A stretch of 64,000 bases of DNA from Winslowiella toletana (GCF_032164335.1 NZ_CP134152.1:2046001-2110000), one strand, 5' to 3'; shown: positions 1 to 8,764, counted from the stretch's first letter. Program-made: numbers and translations. The notes: generated from the letters alone by a model not told the origin.

Positions 1-1095
1 TAAGCGCTCTTCAATAATGCCGCCACCGAGGCAAACTTCCCCGAGATAAAACACCGCTGACTGGCCTGGGGTTACCGCAGCAACCGGCTGGTCAAAGCGC
101 ACTTCGATACGCTGGTCGTCGAGCGGAGTAATAACACAATCAATATCGGCCTGACGATAACGTGTCTTCACCACGCAGCGTAATGGCTCGCGCAGCGTTT
201 CACGATCGACCCAGTGCAGTTGCTGAGCGATCAGACCAACCGACATCAGGCGTGGATGATCGGCACCCTGCGCCACCACCAGCAGATTATTGGCGACATC
301 TTTGTCAACCACATACCACGGATCGTCGTTACTCTCTTTCAGACCACCAATGCCTAAGCCTTTACGCTGGCCCAGGGTGTGATACATCAGCCCCTGATGT
401 TCGCCAACGACCTGGCCATCAACGTTAATAATTTTGCCCGGCTGAGCTGGCAGGTAGCGGCCCAAAAAGTCACGGAATTTGCGCTCGCCGATAAAACAGA
501 TGCCGGTCGAGTCTTTTTTCTTCGCGGTAATCAGCTCCAGCTGTTCAGCGATGCGGCGCACTTCTGGCTTGGCCAGTTCGCCAACCGGGAACAGGCTCTG
601 GGCAATCTGCTGATGGCTGAGGGTATAGAGGAAGTAACTCTGATCTTTATTATCGTCGAGGCCGCGCAGCAGGCGGCTCTTGCCGTCAACATCCTGGCGA
701 CGCACGTAGTGGCCGGTGGCGATAAAGTCCGCGCCAAGATCTTCCGCAGCAAATTCGAGGAAGGCTTTAAATTTGATCTCTTTATTGCACAGGATATCCG
801 GGTTCGGCGTGCGGCCAGCTTTGTACTCTTCAAGGAAATGCTCAAACACGTTATCCCAGTACTCGGCGGCAAAGTTAACTTTGTGCAGGCGGATACCCAG
901 TTTGTCACAAACCGCTTGTGCATCAGCCAGATCTTCGGCAGCGGTGCAGTACTCCTCACCATCATCTTCTTCCCAGTTCTTCATAAACAGGCCTTCGACC
1001 TGATAGCCCTGTTGTTGCAGTAACCATGCGGAAACGGAAGAGTCGACGCCGCCGGACATTCCGACGATCACTTTTTTCTGGCTGTTGTCAGACAT
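1..1095 (-). CDS. mnmA: tRNA-specific 2-thiouridylase MnmA (3' end cut by window edge)
   Basis: Cytoplasmic enzyme that thiolates the wobble uridine (s2U34) of tRNA Lys, Glu and Gln, taking sulfur from the TusE relay. The reading frame starts at the ATG at 1095 and is open to base 1, giving 365 residues. The family is about 368 long, so only a few C-terminal residues are missing. Visible motifs are the PP-loop SGGVDSS at residues 14-20 and the two active-site cysteines, Cys103 (PDILCNKEI) and Cys200 (STGICFIG). It lies upstream of nudJ and rluE on the same strand, as in E. coli. Identity is certain from these motifs. Confidence 0.97.
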   Translation of the reverse strand, partial: MSDNSQKKVIVGMSGGVDSSVSAWLLQQQGYQVEGLFMKNWEEDDGEEYCTAAEDLADAQAVCDKLGIRLHKVNFAAEYWDNVFEHFLEEYKAGRTPNPDILCNKEIKFKAFLEFAAEDLGADFIATGHYVRRQDVDGKSRLLRGLDDNKDQSYFLYTLSHQQIAQSLFPVGELAKPEVRRIAEQLELITAKKKDSTGICFIGERKFRDFLGRYLPAQPGKIINVDGQVVGEHQGLMYHTLGQRKGLGIGGLKESNDDPWYVVDKDVANNLLVVAQGADHPRLMSVGLIAQQLHWVDRETLREPLRCVVKTRYRQADIDCVITPLDDQRIEVRFDQPVAAVTPGQSAVFYLGEVCLGGGIIEERL

Positions 1096-1136
1096 GACAC
1101 ACTCACGATAAGGAATAAAACAGGCGGCATATTCTA

Positions 1137-1610
1137 TCACGCGTCGCCGACTGGCGCACCCTCGCAAAACGGCCATTGAAACGCCTGCAATAACGTCAAC
1201 GGATAACGCTCGCCCGTTTGCCAGATTCGTACGCTCTCCGCCACCAGTGGTGAACGAAGATTATCGGCCAGCAGAATTTGCTGTGGCGTCAGCCACCAGC
1301 AGCGATCAATATCATCATCCTGCGGCGCGGTTGCCAGCCGGGAGGGCAAATCGAGGGTAAAAAGAAAACGTAAAAACGGCGTGTTATCGGGTGCAATCCA
1401 TTGATGTACCCGCAGCAGCGCCGCGGGCGACGCCTGAATACCGGTCTCTTCGAACAGTTCGCGTTCAGCGGCCTCAATCAGAGTTTCATTCGCCTCAAGA
1501 TGGCCGGCAGGTTGGTTCCAGGTAGCGACACCGTTAATCGTCTCTTCCACCACCAATAATTGACCCTCGGCGTGTACCAGGCAGGCGACGGTAACATTAG
1601 GTTTAAACAT
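1137..1610 (-). CDS. nudJ: Nudix phosphatase NudJ
   Basis: Small cytoplasmic Nudix hydrolase. In E. coli NudJ acts on thiamine (pyro)phosphate, HMP-PP and nucleoside tri/diphosphates. The 157-residue protein carries a full Nudix box from Gly36 to Ile58: G-x5-E-x7-REL-x-EE-x-GI, with Arg50, Glu51, Glu54 and Glu55 as the metal-binding set. Length and position next to mnmA match the E. coli gene. It is separated from mnmA by about 40 bases and is probably cotranscribed with it. Confidence 0.93.
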   Translation of the reverse strand: MFKPNVTVACLVHAEGQLLVVEETINGVATWNQPAGHLEANETLIEAAERELFEETGIQASPAALLRVHQWIAPDNTPFLRFLFTLDLPSRLATAPQDDDIDRCWWLTPQQILLADNLRSPLVAESVRIWQTGERYPLTLLQAFQWPFCEGAPVGDA

Positions 1611-1661
1611 AGGATTCTCCGCAATTGTTAACCGCAGGTTATGAGATTATCGACGTCAACA

Positions 1662-2288
1662 CTAAAGTTTCGCGCTGATATCGCGCCATTCACCGCAGGC
1701 TAAATTATCCAGCTGAATCGAGCCGATGGCGAAGCGAATCAGCCGCAAGGTCGGGAAGCCAATATGAGCCGTCATTCGCCGCACCTGACGGTTGCGCCCT
1801 TCATGCAGCGTCACTTTTAACCAGCTGGTGGGAATGGCTTTTCGTTCGCGAATCGGGGGGTGACGCGGCCATAACCAGTCGGGCTGATCGACCAATTCGA
1901 TGTCAGCGGGCAATGTCGGGCCATCTTTCAAAGTAACCCCTGCGCGCAGCGGCTGTAGATCGCTCTCCTGCGGTGCGCCCTCGACCTGAACATAATAAAT
2001 TTTTCCGGTGCGTTTGCCCGGCTGCGTCAGCTTTGCTTGCAGCGCGCCATCGTTGGTCAGCACCATCAGTCCTTCGCTGTCGCGGTCGAGACGCCCGGCT
2101 GCGTAGACATCAGTGACCGGCACGTAATCTTTCAGCGTGGCGCGGCCTGCTTCGTCAGTAAACTGAGGCAACACGTCATAGGGTTTGTTGAACACAATGA
2201 CGCGGCGCGGGCCTTTAGCGGCGTTTTTCGCCGCAGCAGGGCGGCTGAATCGTTTAACGCGGTGATTCTTAACGGGAGTTTTCAGCAT
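1662..2288 (-). CDS. rluE: 23S rRNA pseudouridine(2457) synthase RluE
   Basis: RsuA/RluB/E-type pseudouridine synthase that isomerises one uridine in 23S rRNA domain V. The signature [10 protein letters not shown] with the catalytic aspartate, followed by VLTND, is present. Further on, the conserved [12 protein letters not shown] block of the family is complete. I take the ATG at 2288 (MLKTPVKNH) rather than the upstream in-frame codon at 2318, because the additional ten residues are outside the usual family N-terminus. The basic, disordered N-terminal tail before [11 protein letters not shown] is normal for RluE. It is divergent from icd. Confidence 0.93.
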   Translation of the reverse strand: MLKTPVKNHRVKRFSRPAAAKNAAKGPRRVIVFNKPYDVLPQFTDEAGRATLKDYVPVTDVYAAGRLDRDSEGLMVLTNDGALQAKLTQPGKRTGKIYYVQVEGAPQESDLQPLRAGVTLKDGPTLPADIELVDQPDWLWPRHPPIRERKAIPTSWLKVTLHEGRNRQVRRMTAHIGFPTLRLIRFAIGSIQLDNLACGEWRDISAKL

Positions 2289-2419
2289 GGTCTTTGCAGT
2301 TTGTGGCAATAAGCGCATTATAACGCAAAGCTGTGGTGATTGGCGCGGAGTTAATATTCAAGTAGTATTGACGCGCATCTTACAAATCATTAACAAAAAA
2401 GCGCTCGAAGGAGAGGTTA

Positions 2420-3670
2420 ATGGAAAGCAAAGTAGTTGTTCCGGCGGAAGGTCAAAAAATCACCCTGGATCAGGGAAAACTGGTGGTTCCAAACAACCCT
2501 ATCATTCCTTTTATCGAAGGTGATGGTATTGGGGTTGATGTTTCACCAGTGATGATCAAAGTGGTTGATGCCGCTGTGCAGAAAGCCTACAACGGCGAGC
2601 GAAAAATCTCCTGGATGGAAATCTATACCGGTGAGAAATCTACCGAGCTGTATGGTCCGGATGTCTGGTTGCCAGAAGAAACTCTCGACCTGATTAAAGA
2701 GTACCGCGTTGCCATTAAAGGCCCGCTGACCACCCCGGTCGGTGGCGGTATTCGTTCTCTGAACGTTGCCCTGCGTCAACAGCTCGATCTTTATATCTGT
2801 CTGCGTCCGGTACGCTACTATCAGGGCACACCAAGCCCGGTTAAGCGTCCAGAAGATACCGATATGGTGATCTTCCGCGAAAACTCTGAAGATATCTATG
2901 CGGGTATCGAATGGAAAGCGGGCTCTGCTGAAGCAGACAAAGTGATCAAGTTCCTGAAAGACGAAATGGGCGTGAAGAAAATTCGCTTCCCTGAGCAGTG
3001 TGGTATCGGTATTAAGCCGTGCTCAGAAGAGGGAACTAAACGTCTGGTGCGTGCGGCGATTGAGTATGCGATCACTAACGATCGTGACTCGGTTACCCTG
3101 GTGCACAAAGGCAACATCATGAAATTCACCGAAGGTGCATTTAAAGATTGGGGTTACCAGCTGGCTCGTGACGAGTTTGGTGGTGAGCTGATCGACGGCG
3201 GCCCGTGGGTGAAAATCAAGAACCCTAACAACGGTAAAGAGATCGTCATCAAAGACGTGATCGCCGATGCATTCCTGCAGCAGATTCTGCTGCGTCCGGC
3301 TGAGTATGACGTTATTGCCTGTATGAACCTGAACGGTGACTACATTTCTGATGCGCTGGCCGCTCAGGTTGGTGGTATCGGTATCGCACCGGGAGCCAAT
3401 ATCGGTGACGAATGTGCGCTGTTCGAAGCGACGCACGGTACTGCACCTAAGTATGCGGGCCAGGACAAAGTGAACCCAGGTTCAGTTATCCTGTCGGCAG
3501 AAATGATGCTGCGTCATATGGAATGGTTCGAAGCGGCCGACCTGATCGTTAAAGGTATGGAAGGCGCCATCGCGGCGAAAACCGTAACTTACGATTTCGA
3601 ACGTCTGATGGACGGCGCTAAACTACTGAAATCCTCAGAGTTTGGCGATGCAATGATTAAACATATGTAA
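2420..3670 (+). CDS. icd: NADP-dependent isocitrate dehydrogenase
   Basis: TCA-cycle enzyme converting isocitrate to 2-oxoglutarate with NADPH formation. The 416-residue length equals the E. coli enzyme. Ser113, the AceK phosphorylation site that gates the glyoxylate bypass, is present in the context GGGIRSLN. The substrate-binding RPVRYY and the NADP-side segment GTAPKYAG are also present. A strong Shine-Dalgarno (AAGGAGAG) stands six bases before the ATG. E. coli carries prophage e14 at the icd 3' end; here an intact gene is followed directly by a terminator, with no inserted element. Confidence 0.98.
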   Translation: MESKVVVPAEGQKITLDQGKLVVPNNPIIPFIEGDGIGVDVSPVMIKVVDAAVQKAYNGERKISWMEIYTGEKSTELYGPDVWLPEETLDLIKEYRVAIKGPLTTPVGGGIRSLNVALRQQLDLYICLRPVRYYQGTPSPVKRPEDTDMVIFRENSEDIYAGIEWKAGSAEADKVIKFLKDEMGVKKIRFPEQCGIGIKPCSEEGTKRLVRAAIEYAITNDRDSVTLVHKGNIMKFTEGAFKDWGYQLARDEFGGELIDGGPWVKIKNPNNGKEIVIKDVIADAFLQQILLRPAEYDVIACMNLNGDYISDALAAQVGGIGIAPGANIGDECALFEATHGTAPKYAGQDKVNPGSVILSAEMMLRHMEWFEAADLIVKGMEGAIAAKTVTYDFERLMDGAKLLKSSEFGDAMIKHM

Positions 3671-3690
3671 TCACGCATCATCCGAAATAT

Positions 3691-3720
3691 TTCACGGCAG
3701 TTAACGCTGCCGTGAATTTT
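3691..3720 (+). terminator. Rho-independent terminator of icd
   Basis: Perfect 10-bp stem TTCACGGCAG / CTGCCGTGAA around a six-base loop, followed by TTTTAT, starting 20 bases after the icd stop. Confidence 0.85.
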
Positions 3721-3904
3721 ATCCCTGCCAACTATTTCTTCTGCAAATCTGCAGCAAAACGATTCATAAACTCACCGCGTTAAATTCTTAAGGCAAGCCA
3801 TTTATTGCAAGGCACTGTCATTCTTCGCTTTACTCCTGACAGCAGAATAAGAACAGATCGACAAAGCCTGCCAGAGACATTAATAACAATCTGGTTATTC
3901 TTTT

Positions 3905-3911
3905 CTATACT
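3905..3911 (+). promoter_or_regulatory. Sigma-S-like -10 box CTATACT upstream of small acidic ORF
   Basis: TTTTCTATACTTTA sits about 35 bases before the start of the 41-residue ORF. CTATACT is the consensus RpoS-preferred -10 element. The same heptamer precedes osmC and the DUF883/ymgE pair in this window. Whether RpoS uses it is an inference. Confidence 0.45.
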
Positions 3912-3945
3912 TTATTGACACCCTACAAAGTTAATGGAGTCAGAC

Positions 3946-4071
3946 ATGAGCCAACAGCACAAAGATAAAGACGATTTACCGGCAGGCGGAGCGCCGAACG
4001 AAGAGGGCGAAATTCCCAGAAAGCGCGATGACAGCGAAGACGATAAAAAAGATCCGTTTAAAGCCGACTAA
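3946..4071 (+). CDS. Small highly charged hypothetical protein (41 aa)
   Basis: Short gene I do not recognise. The ATG at 3946 follows TGGAGTCAGAC, a Shine-Dalgarno at good spacing. The product is hydrophilic, starts MSQQHKDKDD and ends DDKKDPFKAD, with no hydrophobic stretch, so it is probably a disordered cytosolic protein. A CTATACT -10 box lies 35 bases upstream and a GC-rich hairpin follows the stop, which supports a discrete transcription unit. Function is unknown; the promoter type suggests a stationary-phase or stress small protein. Confidence 0.55.
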   Translation: MSQQHKDKDDLPAGGAPNEEGEIPRKRDDSEDDKKDPFKAD

Positions 4072-4079
4072 ATTTTCGT

Positions 4080-4109
4080 CGCCAGACGCAGCAGAGCGGG
4101 CGTCTGGCG
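4080..4109. terminator. GC-rich hairpin after the small acidic ORF
   Basis: Perfect inverted repeat CGCCAGACGC / GCGTCTGGCG with a ten-base loop, nine bases after the stop. No T-tract follows on either strand, so it may be a weak or Rho-dependent terminator. Confidence 0.5.
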
Positions 4110-4121
4110 ATGATGCTAATC

Positions 4122-4442
4122 CTACGAAATATTTACTACCGCGCCTGGCGTATTCAGTAATCCGAACAGCTGCTCCTGGCTGGCATGCGTAGCCTCCGTT
4201 GTCACGGCAGCACTACTGTAATGCAGTGCATGAATTCTTCCCAGTTGTCGCCAGACAAGGATTGCTGAAACTATTAGTGAGCAATTCTTATCGCCGGGTA
4301 TACACAGCAAGGTGTAGTGCCATTGTTCATCGAGTTCATTGGAAAAAAACTGGATACTTTCAGCAGGCAGCAGCGCGCGCAGATCGGGAAGCAGAAACTC
4401 GCTGACAGGCCAAGAGAGCCGCAATGTTAATCTGTTCTGCAT
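4122..4442 (-). CDS. Hypothetical protein (106 aa)
   Basis: Not recognised. The translated 106-residue product is of mixed composition (MQNRLTLRLSWPV start, then FLLPDLRALLP), with no signal peptide or clear membrane segment. A GGAG lies 12 bases before the ATG, which is too far to be convincing. It is convergent with the upstream acidic ORF. It could be a real orphan gene or a chance frame; the amino-acid composition favours a real protein slightly. Confidence 0.4.
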   Translation of the reverse strand: MQNRLTLRLSWPVSEFLLPDLRALLPAESIQFFSNELDEQWHYTLLCIPGDKNCSLIVSAILVWRQLGRIHALHYSSAAVTTEATHASQEQLFGLLNTPGAVVNIS

Positions 4443-4650
4443 ATTAAAAGGAGTCTCCGACTGCCGATAATAAATGATGGATTTTAAGCTGCACTATCAC
4501 TCTGTCTTAAATGAAAGGCTGGAAATCTACGGTGTCGTGCCAGCCGATTTCTGCCGTTGCGTAAAATCCGAAATTTGAGCTTTTTTTAAAAGTTAAACGC
4601 CTGGCGTGATGCTAGTTTATCAGTATTTAAACAGCAGAGCAGGTATGACT

Positions 4651-5259
4651 ATGCCAATTAGTTCAGTCAATAATTACTCAAATCCAAATGTGTTACTTAA
4701 TGTATACAGTATGAGCAATCGTCAGGAAACAGGCAACAAAGGTTTTCCCTGGCCAAACAACGTGAAAAATGTACCGGTGGATTTACAGGTTATGCAAAAA
4801 GAGTCCTTGCTTAACCGTGAGATCAGAAAGACGCCAACGCTGCTTATTACCAGTAATATCGAGCATATGCCCAGCCGAAATCATCGTTTTATGGCGATTG
4901 GTGCGGCCGTCACCGCGGTGGTTAATTTTGCCGGATGGCAGAATATAGCGGATAAATGTCATGCTATACCCTTTGCGGCAAACAAAATGGAGGCGATTTG
5001 TACAAATAATTCGACGGGCCATGATAAATCAGTGGTCAATATTAAGCGCGGAATGGAATTTGTTAAAGGATTGACGGATATAACCAAAGAGGGCGATGCT
5101 AAATTGTACAACGCCGGACTCAGCGCAGGGCTTGAAATATTAAAAGTCGAACCGGATATGTCGAAACTCAATGAATTCTCGCGACTTTTTTTGAATCGCG
5201 AACAGGCTAAAGCTCTGGCCGATAGAGGAGGCAGTGCGGAACCAGTAGTGACGTCATAA
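4651..5259 (+). CDS. Orphan protein with type III effector-like N-terminus (202 aa)
   Basis: Not recognised. I choose the ATG at 4651 (MPISSVNNYSN), seven bases after AGG. ATGs at 4606 and 4645 are alternatives. The first 30 residues are rich in Ser and Asn with no acidic residue until Glu24, the amphipathic composition typical of type III secreted proteins. There is no Sec signal at the N-terminus. One short hydrophobic stretch (MAIGAAVTAVVNFAGW) lies in the middle. Codon use is AT-richer than the flanking metabolic genes. No secretion gene or chaperone gene is adjacent. The effector idea is inference from composition alone. Confidence 0.5.
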   Translation: MPISSVNNYSNPNVLLNVYSMSNRQETGNKGFPWPNNVKNVPVDLQVMQKESLLNREIRKTPTLLITSNIEHMPSRNHRFMAIGAAVTAVVNFAGWQNIADKCHAIPFAANKMEAICTNNSTGHDKSVVNIKRGMEFVKGLTDITKEGDAKLYNAGLSAGLEILKVEPDMSKLNEFSRLFLNREQAKALADRGGSAEPVVTS

Positions 5260-5271
5260 TCTGCTCAAGGT

Positions 5272-5294
5272 GCTGTCCGCCATTGGCGGACAGC
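5272..5294. terminator. Bidirectional terminator hairpin
   Basis: Perfect 10-bp stem GCTGTCCGCC / GGCGGACAGC with loop ATT, between the convergent effector-like gene and the NCS1 permease gene. No long T-tract is seen. Confidence 0.65.
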
Positions 5295-5302
5295 AGCGGT
5301 TC

Positions 5303-6577
5303 TCAATGCATTAATGTTTTCAGTTTACTTAATAAATAATAGAGTGCCCCTGCAATTACCAGCGAGTTGAGTGTCGGTACTCCAGCCGTAATCATTATTC
5401 CTGCAGCGCTTCCTGCTGCACATGAAATCACCGCCAGCCAGCCAATAACCGGAGTTGAATCCGGTAAGATACCGTTTTCCCGGCTGCGATCCAGCACGCT
5501 ACGGTGGTTACGCAAAATATAGTAGTCAACCATCATTACGCTGATAATCGGTGGAATAATAACCCCCAGCAAACTGAGAAAATCAGCAAAGTGCTCCAGT
5601 ATTCCCAAAACCGACAGCAACGTTCCGACAGACCCGATAACCAGGGTGGTGGTTGAGTATTTCAGTTTCTTACCGAAAACCCCTTCGACGGCATTGGTGA
5701 TACCCAATGACGATGAGTAAAGATTAATATCATTAACGCGCAGGGTAGAAAATACCACCACTAACAGGCCAATGCCGCCGGCGGTTTGTGCCATCATGGT
5801 GACGACATCAGCCGTCCCCAGCGTTTTGGCAATCAGTATTGCCAGCCCATTGACGATATACTGGCTGACAAGAATGGTCAGCAGCGTAATATTAAACACC
5901 TGTTTTTTATTGCGTGAATAGCGCGTCAGATCCGGCGTGATCAGGCTGGCGATTATCGCGCCGCCGACCACCATCGTAATACCTTCACTGAGAGAAAGCG
6001 GCTCTCCAACTGGCGGCTGGGCGATGATTTCAGTGGTATTGATTCCGCTTAAGGTAGTAAATGAAATAAAGGCCACCAGCATAATAAACATCGGCACCGC
6101 GATGCGCGCGGTAAAGCGTAATGCCCGAAAGCCAAATGCCACCAGGATTGTCAGAAAAATACCGGTCAGGCTGGCAGACAGAATAAACCCAAGCTTGCCT
6201 TGTAGCGCAAAATCAAGTGAGCGGGCAAATATCGCATTCTGGATACCAAACCAGCCGAGTAAACAGATGGCGATGACCAGCCCAACCAACACTGAACCGA
6301 TGCGACCAAAGCCGCACCAGCGAGCCAGCAGGCTACCGGATACGCCCTCGCGCATTCCGGCCAGCCCCAGACCCAAAGTGGCGACAGCGAAGATCAAGCT
6401 ACCTGCTGATATGGCAATAAACGCTTCGCCAAGGGTCATTCTGTGGCCCAGTACTGCGCCCAGCATAAATTGGTCCAGTGCGGTCAGCATACCAAGATGA
6501 ATTATCGCCACGCTTAAAAATGAAACTCTTTTATTCTGAGGCACACGACTTAACGGATAATCTTCAATTTTTACCAT
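5303..6577 (-). CDS. NCS1 family purine/cytosine permease (CodB-like)
   Basis: Inner-membrane symporter of the nucleobase:cation symporter-1 family; 424 residues with about twelve hydrophobic segments, the usual size for CodB. The family-typical N-terminal helix carrying LGMLTALDQFMLGAVLG and a central helix with GGAIIASLITPDLTRYSR (helix 6 region, substrate side) are visible. The likely substrate is a nucleobase, allantoin or a related compound, but no catabolic partner such as cytosine deaminase is adjacent. It stands alone between two terminators. Confidence 0.8.
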   Translation of the reverse strand: MVKIEDYPLSRVPQNKRVSFLSVAIIHLGMLTALDQFMLGAVLGHRMTLGEAFIAISAGSLIFAVATLGLGLAGMREGVSGSLLARWCGFGRIGSVLVGLVIAICLLGWFGIQNAIFARSLDFALQGKLGFILSASLTGIFLTILVAFGFRALRFTARIAVPMFIMLVAFISFTTLSGINTTEIIAQPPVGEPLSLSEGITMVVGGAIIASLITPDLTRYSRNKKQVFNITLLTILVSQYIVNGLAILIAKTLGTADVVTMMAQTAGGIGLLVVVFSTLRVNDINLYSSSLGITNAVEGVFGKKLKYSTTTLVIGSVGTLLSVLGILEHFADFLSLLGVIIPPIISVMMVDYYILRNHRSVLDRSRENGILPDSTPVIGWLAVISCAAGSAAGIMITAGVPTLNSLVIAGALYYLLSKLKTLMH

Positions 6578-6765
6578 CGTACTCTTCCTTGAGTGAGTTC
6601 AGATTGTCAGGAAAAACATCCTAATAAGGCTAATTATTTCCGTGCATTTAATTAAATTGACAGCAGAGTAGATAAAAGCATATTGATTAAATCTACTAAT
6701 GCTTATATATACCGATAATGTTGCGAGGCAACAACACTTTTCCCCTGGCGGGGGCGTTAAATAAT

Positions 6766-6793
6766 AAAAAACCTGAACGCGTTCAGAAAAAAC
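6766..6793 (-). terminator. Terminator downstream of the YodC-like gene
   Basis: Perfect 14-bp palindrome CTGAACGCGTTCAG (6773-6786) flanked on both sides by A-tracts on the + strand. Read on the minus strand it is followed by GTTTTTTATT, a classical Rho-independent terminator. Confidence 0.7.
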
Positions 6794-6823
6794 TGGCTGC
6801 CTGCTAATGCGCCAGCGCTACCA

Positions 6824-6858
6824 GGGCCATTCTGAAAAATTGATTTTTCAGATGGCCC
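6824..6858. terminator. Long hairpin between YodC-like gene and its terminator
   Basis: Inverted repeat GGGCCAT-CTGAAAAAT / ATTTTTCAG-ATGGCCC: 16 paired bases with one bulged T and a two-base loop, starting ten bases after the YodC-like stop codon. It could stabilise the mRNA 3' end or act as a first terminator. Confidence 0.6.
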
Positions 6859-6867
6859 ATCTGTTAA

Positions 6868-7047
6868 TCAGCAGACGCCAAAGTCGCCATCTTCTTGATA
6901 ATGATTGACTGAGTCGGCCGCGACCTTGATTTCTTTCTTCGTTGCATCATCGATACGCGCGCACCACAGGCTATCTCCCTCAACTTGCAGCACCACCATT
7001 TTCGGACCACCGGTTTTAGACTGAACGATATCTTCGGGTTTAAACAT
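6868..7047 (-). CDS. YodC family small protein (DUF2158)
   Basis: Small cytosolic protein of 59 residues. The motif KTGGPKMVV followed by a DSLWCARI segment matches DUF2158/YodC proteins, small SH3-like beta proteins of unknown function. Start chosen at the ATG at 7047, six bases after GGAGA; the GTG at 7050 would be only three bases from it. It is divergent from osmC and is followed by two hairpins, so it is an isolated transcription unit. Confidence 0.75.
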   Translation of the reverse strand: MFKPEDIVQSKTGGPKMVVLQVEGDSLWCARIDDATKKEIKVAADSVNHYQEDGDFGVC

Positions 7048-7146
7048 CACTTTTCTCCACAGGTTGACTGTTTTATTAACGGCCAGCTATGGCCGTTTTG
7101 CAAGTTCAACTGGTTAAATATTCACCAGCGCATCACTGAAAGTTTT

Positions 7147-7153
7147 CTATACT
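7147..7153 (+). promoter_or_regulatory. Sigma-S-like -10 box CTATACT of osmC
   Basis: TTTTCTATACTGG lies about 32 bases before the osmC start codon. E. coli osmC is known to have an RpoS-dependent promoter, and this heptamer is its consensus -10. Confidence 0.6.
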
Positions 7154-7184
7154 GGTTGTTCATGCAGAAAAACCGGAGGACAAC

Positions 7185-7616
7185 ATGACCATTCATAAAA
7201 AAGGACAGGCTCACTGGGAAGGTAATATCAAGCAAGGTAAGGGTTACATTTCCACCGAGAGCGGAGCGCTTGAACAGCAGCCGTATGGCTTTAACACCCG
7301 CTTTGAGGGCAAGGCTGGCACCAATCCCGAGGAACTGATCGCCGCGGCACACTCTGCCTGTTTTTCAATGGCGTTATCTCTGATGCTGGGTGAAGAAGGT
7401 TTCGTGCCGGAAAGTATCGACACGACAGCTGATGTGTCGCTCGATAAGGTCGACGGTGGCTTTGCTATCAGCAAAGTGGCGTTAAAAAGCCAGGTTAAAT
7501 TACCCGGAATCGATGACGCAACCTTCGATAAAATTATCAACCAGGCGAAAGCCGGTTGCCCGGTCTCTAAGCTGCTTAAGGCTGAGATAACGCTTGAGTA
7601 TCAGCTGGATAATTAA
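7185..7616 (+). CDS. osmC: Peroxiredoxin OsmC
   Basis: Organic hydroperoxide reductase, cytoplasmic, induced in E. coli by osmotic stress and stationary phase. The 143-residue length is that of the E. coli protein. The two redox cysteines are Cys59 (HSACFSMA) and Cys125 (KAGCPVSK), and the ROCP-type Arg39 and Glu49 are in place. A strong Shine-Dalgarno GGAGG precedes the ATG, and a CTATACT -10 box is found upstream. A hairpin follows the gene. Confidence 0.95.
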   Translation: MTIHKKGQAHWEGNIKQGKGYISTESGALEQQPYGFNTRFEGKAGTNPEELIAAAHSACFSMALSLMLGEEGFVPESIDTTADVSLDKVDGGFAISKVALKSQVKLPGIDDATFDKIINQAKAGCPVSKLLKAEITLEYQLDN

Positions 7617-7668
7617 TTGACTCAGTGGCTTTGATGGCAAAGGATTACCGTTGCCAGTCAGGTCTCAT

Positions 7669-7697
7669 GCTCCGGCGATAGTTTCCGCTGCCGGAGC
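7669..7697 (+). terminator. Hairpin downstream of osmC
   Basis: Inverted repeat GCTCCGGC / GCCGGAGC with a 13-base loop, about 50 bases after the osmC stop. No T-tract follows. Confidence 0.45.
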
Positions 7698-8099
7698 GTG
7701 CATTGAGCGGAAATTGATATCGGCAACATGCAGCGACTGATAATATCGTTGATAACTCTTCACTCTGCTAATCCGGTCAAAATTGATGAAAATTATTCCG
7801 GAATTTATTAAACATCATTACTGTAATAATGTTTATTCATGCCGTACTGCGGCATATCTTGCAAAACTCACCAATGAGAATATTCTGACACTGACAGGAG
7901 AGTGACAGCATTGCAGGCAATGCGCTTCTGAATCAACCTCCGTCGGCACCGTATTCAGCGATTAAGGTTGAATTTTTACTCTGACGGATGGGGAAAAGAG
8001 TGCTGAGCGGTATCAGGCATTGTCCTGGCCAGGCGTCTACTGCATGATCGCCAGGTTATTGATCGGCAGGGACGTTATTAATAACAAATGGAGCTTGTT
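7698..8099. other. Non-coding stretch, no recognised gene
   Basis: About 400 AT-rich bases without a supported ORF. The only structure seen is an imperfect inverted repeat around AAACATCATTACTGTAATAATGTTT (split by one mismatch) near 7811-7835. The promoter of the next small gene should lie near its 3' end. Confidence 0.4.
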
Positions 8100-8276
8100 A
8101 TGTCGAAAATAGATAATAATCCTCTTATTTCGCCGGTTTTTCGCGCATTCGATAATGACGCGAACAGCATTAAAGGCGAGGTTTACAACGCCATTCGTCG
8201 CACCGCCAATCGCCCCTTTACCATTAGTTTGAGTCCGGCGGAGCCACCTCCCTCTACCAACACCAAACCTGGTTGA
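8100..8276 (+). CDS. Small hypothetical protein (58 aa)
   Basis: Not recognised. The ATG at 8100 is preceded by TGGAG at six bases; the ATG at 8088 lacks a site. The product begins MSKIDNNPLISPVFRAFD and ends in a proline-rich tail (LSPAEPPPSTNTKPG), with no membrane segment. It is convergent with the AriR-type gene across a shared hairpin. Confidence 0.5.
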   Translation: MSKIDNNPLISPVFRAFDNDANSIKGEVYNAIRRTANRPFTISLSPAEPPPSTNTKPG

Positions 8277-8298
8277 TTCAAAACTGATAACTGTACAA

Positions 8299-8324
8299 GC
8301 CAGGCGGATGATATCCAGCCTGGC
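8299..8324. terminator. Convergent hairpin
   Basis: Inverted repeat GCCAGGC / GCCTGGC with a 12-base loop, lying between the 58-residue gene and the convergent AriR-type gene. Confidence 0.5.
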
Positions 8325-8335
8325 GTCCGGCAACA

Positions 8336-8593
8336 TCAGGCCAGAATATCGTCTGGCGTGCGCTGTACCACGATCTCCAAAGCCTGACGATAGATATCAA
8401 GCATCACTCTATCCTGTTCGGTTTCCAGTTTTTCCCGTAATTTCAGGATAACCACTTTATTATTGGCTGAGTGCTGGCTCACGGCATACTCATCCCTATT
8501 TCCGGCGGTAACCTTTGATTTACTGTGATGCAGATCGTCTGACTGGATAAAATTTCCGGCGATATTTGCAGGGCTGACGTCTTTTTTGTGCAT
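8336..8593 (-). CDS. AriR/YmgB-type small regulator, divergent N-terminal half
   Basis: Member of the YmgB/AriR family of small connector proteins; in E. coli these modulate Rcs signalling, biofilm and acid resistance and are under BluR control. The C-terminal half (NKVVILKLREKLET, then DIYRQALEIVVQRTPDD) is nearly the same as the paralogue at 59553-59807. The N-terminal half lacks the hydrophobic first helix seen in that paralogue and reads as polar sequence instead, so dimerisation may be altered. It lies outside the main cluster by 49 kb but has the same promoter-operator layout upstream (8765-8799). Confidence 0.75.
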   Translation of the reverse strand: MHKKDVSPANIAGNFIQSDDLHHSKSKVTAGNRDEYAVSQHSANNKVVILKLREKLETEQDRVMLDIYRQALEIVVQRTPDDILA

Positions 8594-8764
8594 GTGTAGA
8601 GCCTCTTGAATATTGTTTTTGGCCGATAAGCTGCAGGATAAAACCGGAACGAGTTATTCGAACTGCATAATGACAAATAAAAAATATCGCCGGGCAATCC
8701 TTGTGCTGACAAGGCGGGAAGTAATCAGAAAAATTAGCGTGCGTTAAATAAGTTAATGCGCACT

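Noticed and set aside
379..1023. 214-residue ORF on the + strand
   Set aside because: Entirely antisense to mnmA, whose motifs are unmistakable; no ribosome site and no family resemblance.
4443..4650. Search for an HrpL-type box before the effector-like gene
   Set aside because: No GGAACC with a correctly spaced CCAC was found.
7811..7835. AT-rich inverted repeat in the gap after osmC
   Set aside because: Imperfect, no neighbouring start or T-tract; kept only as part of the gap note.
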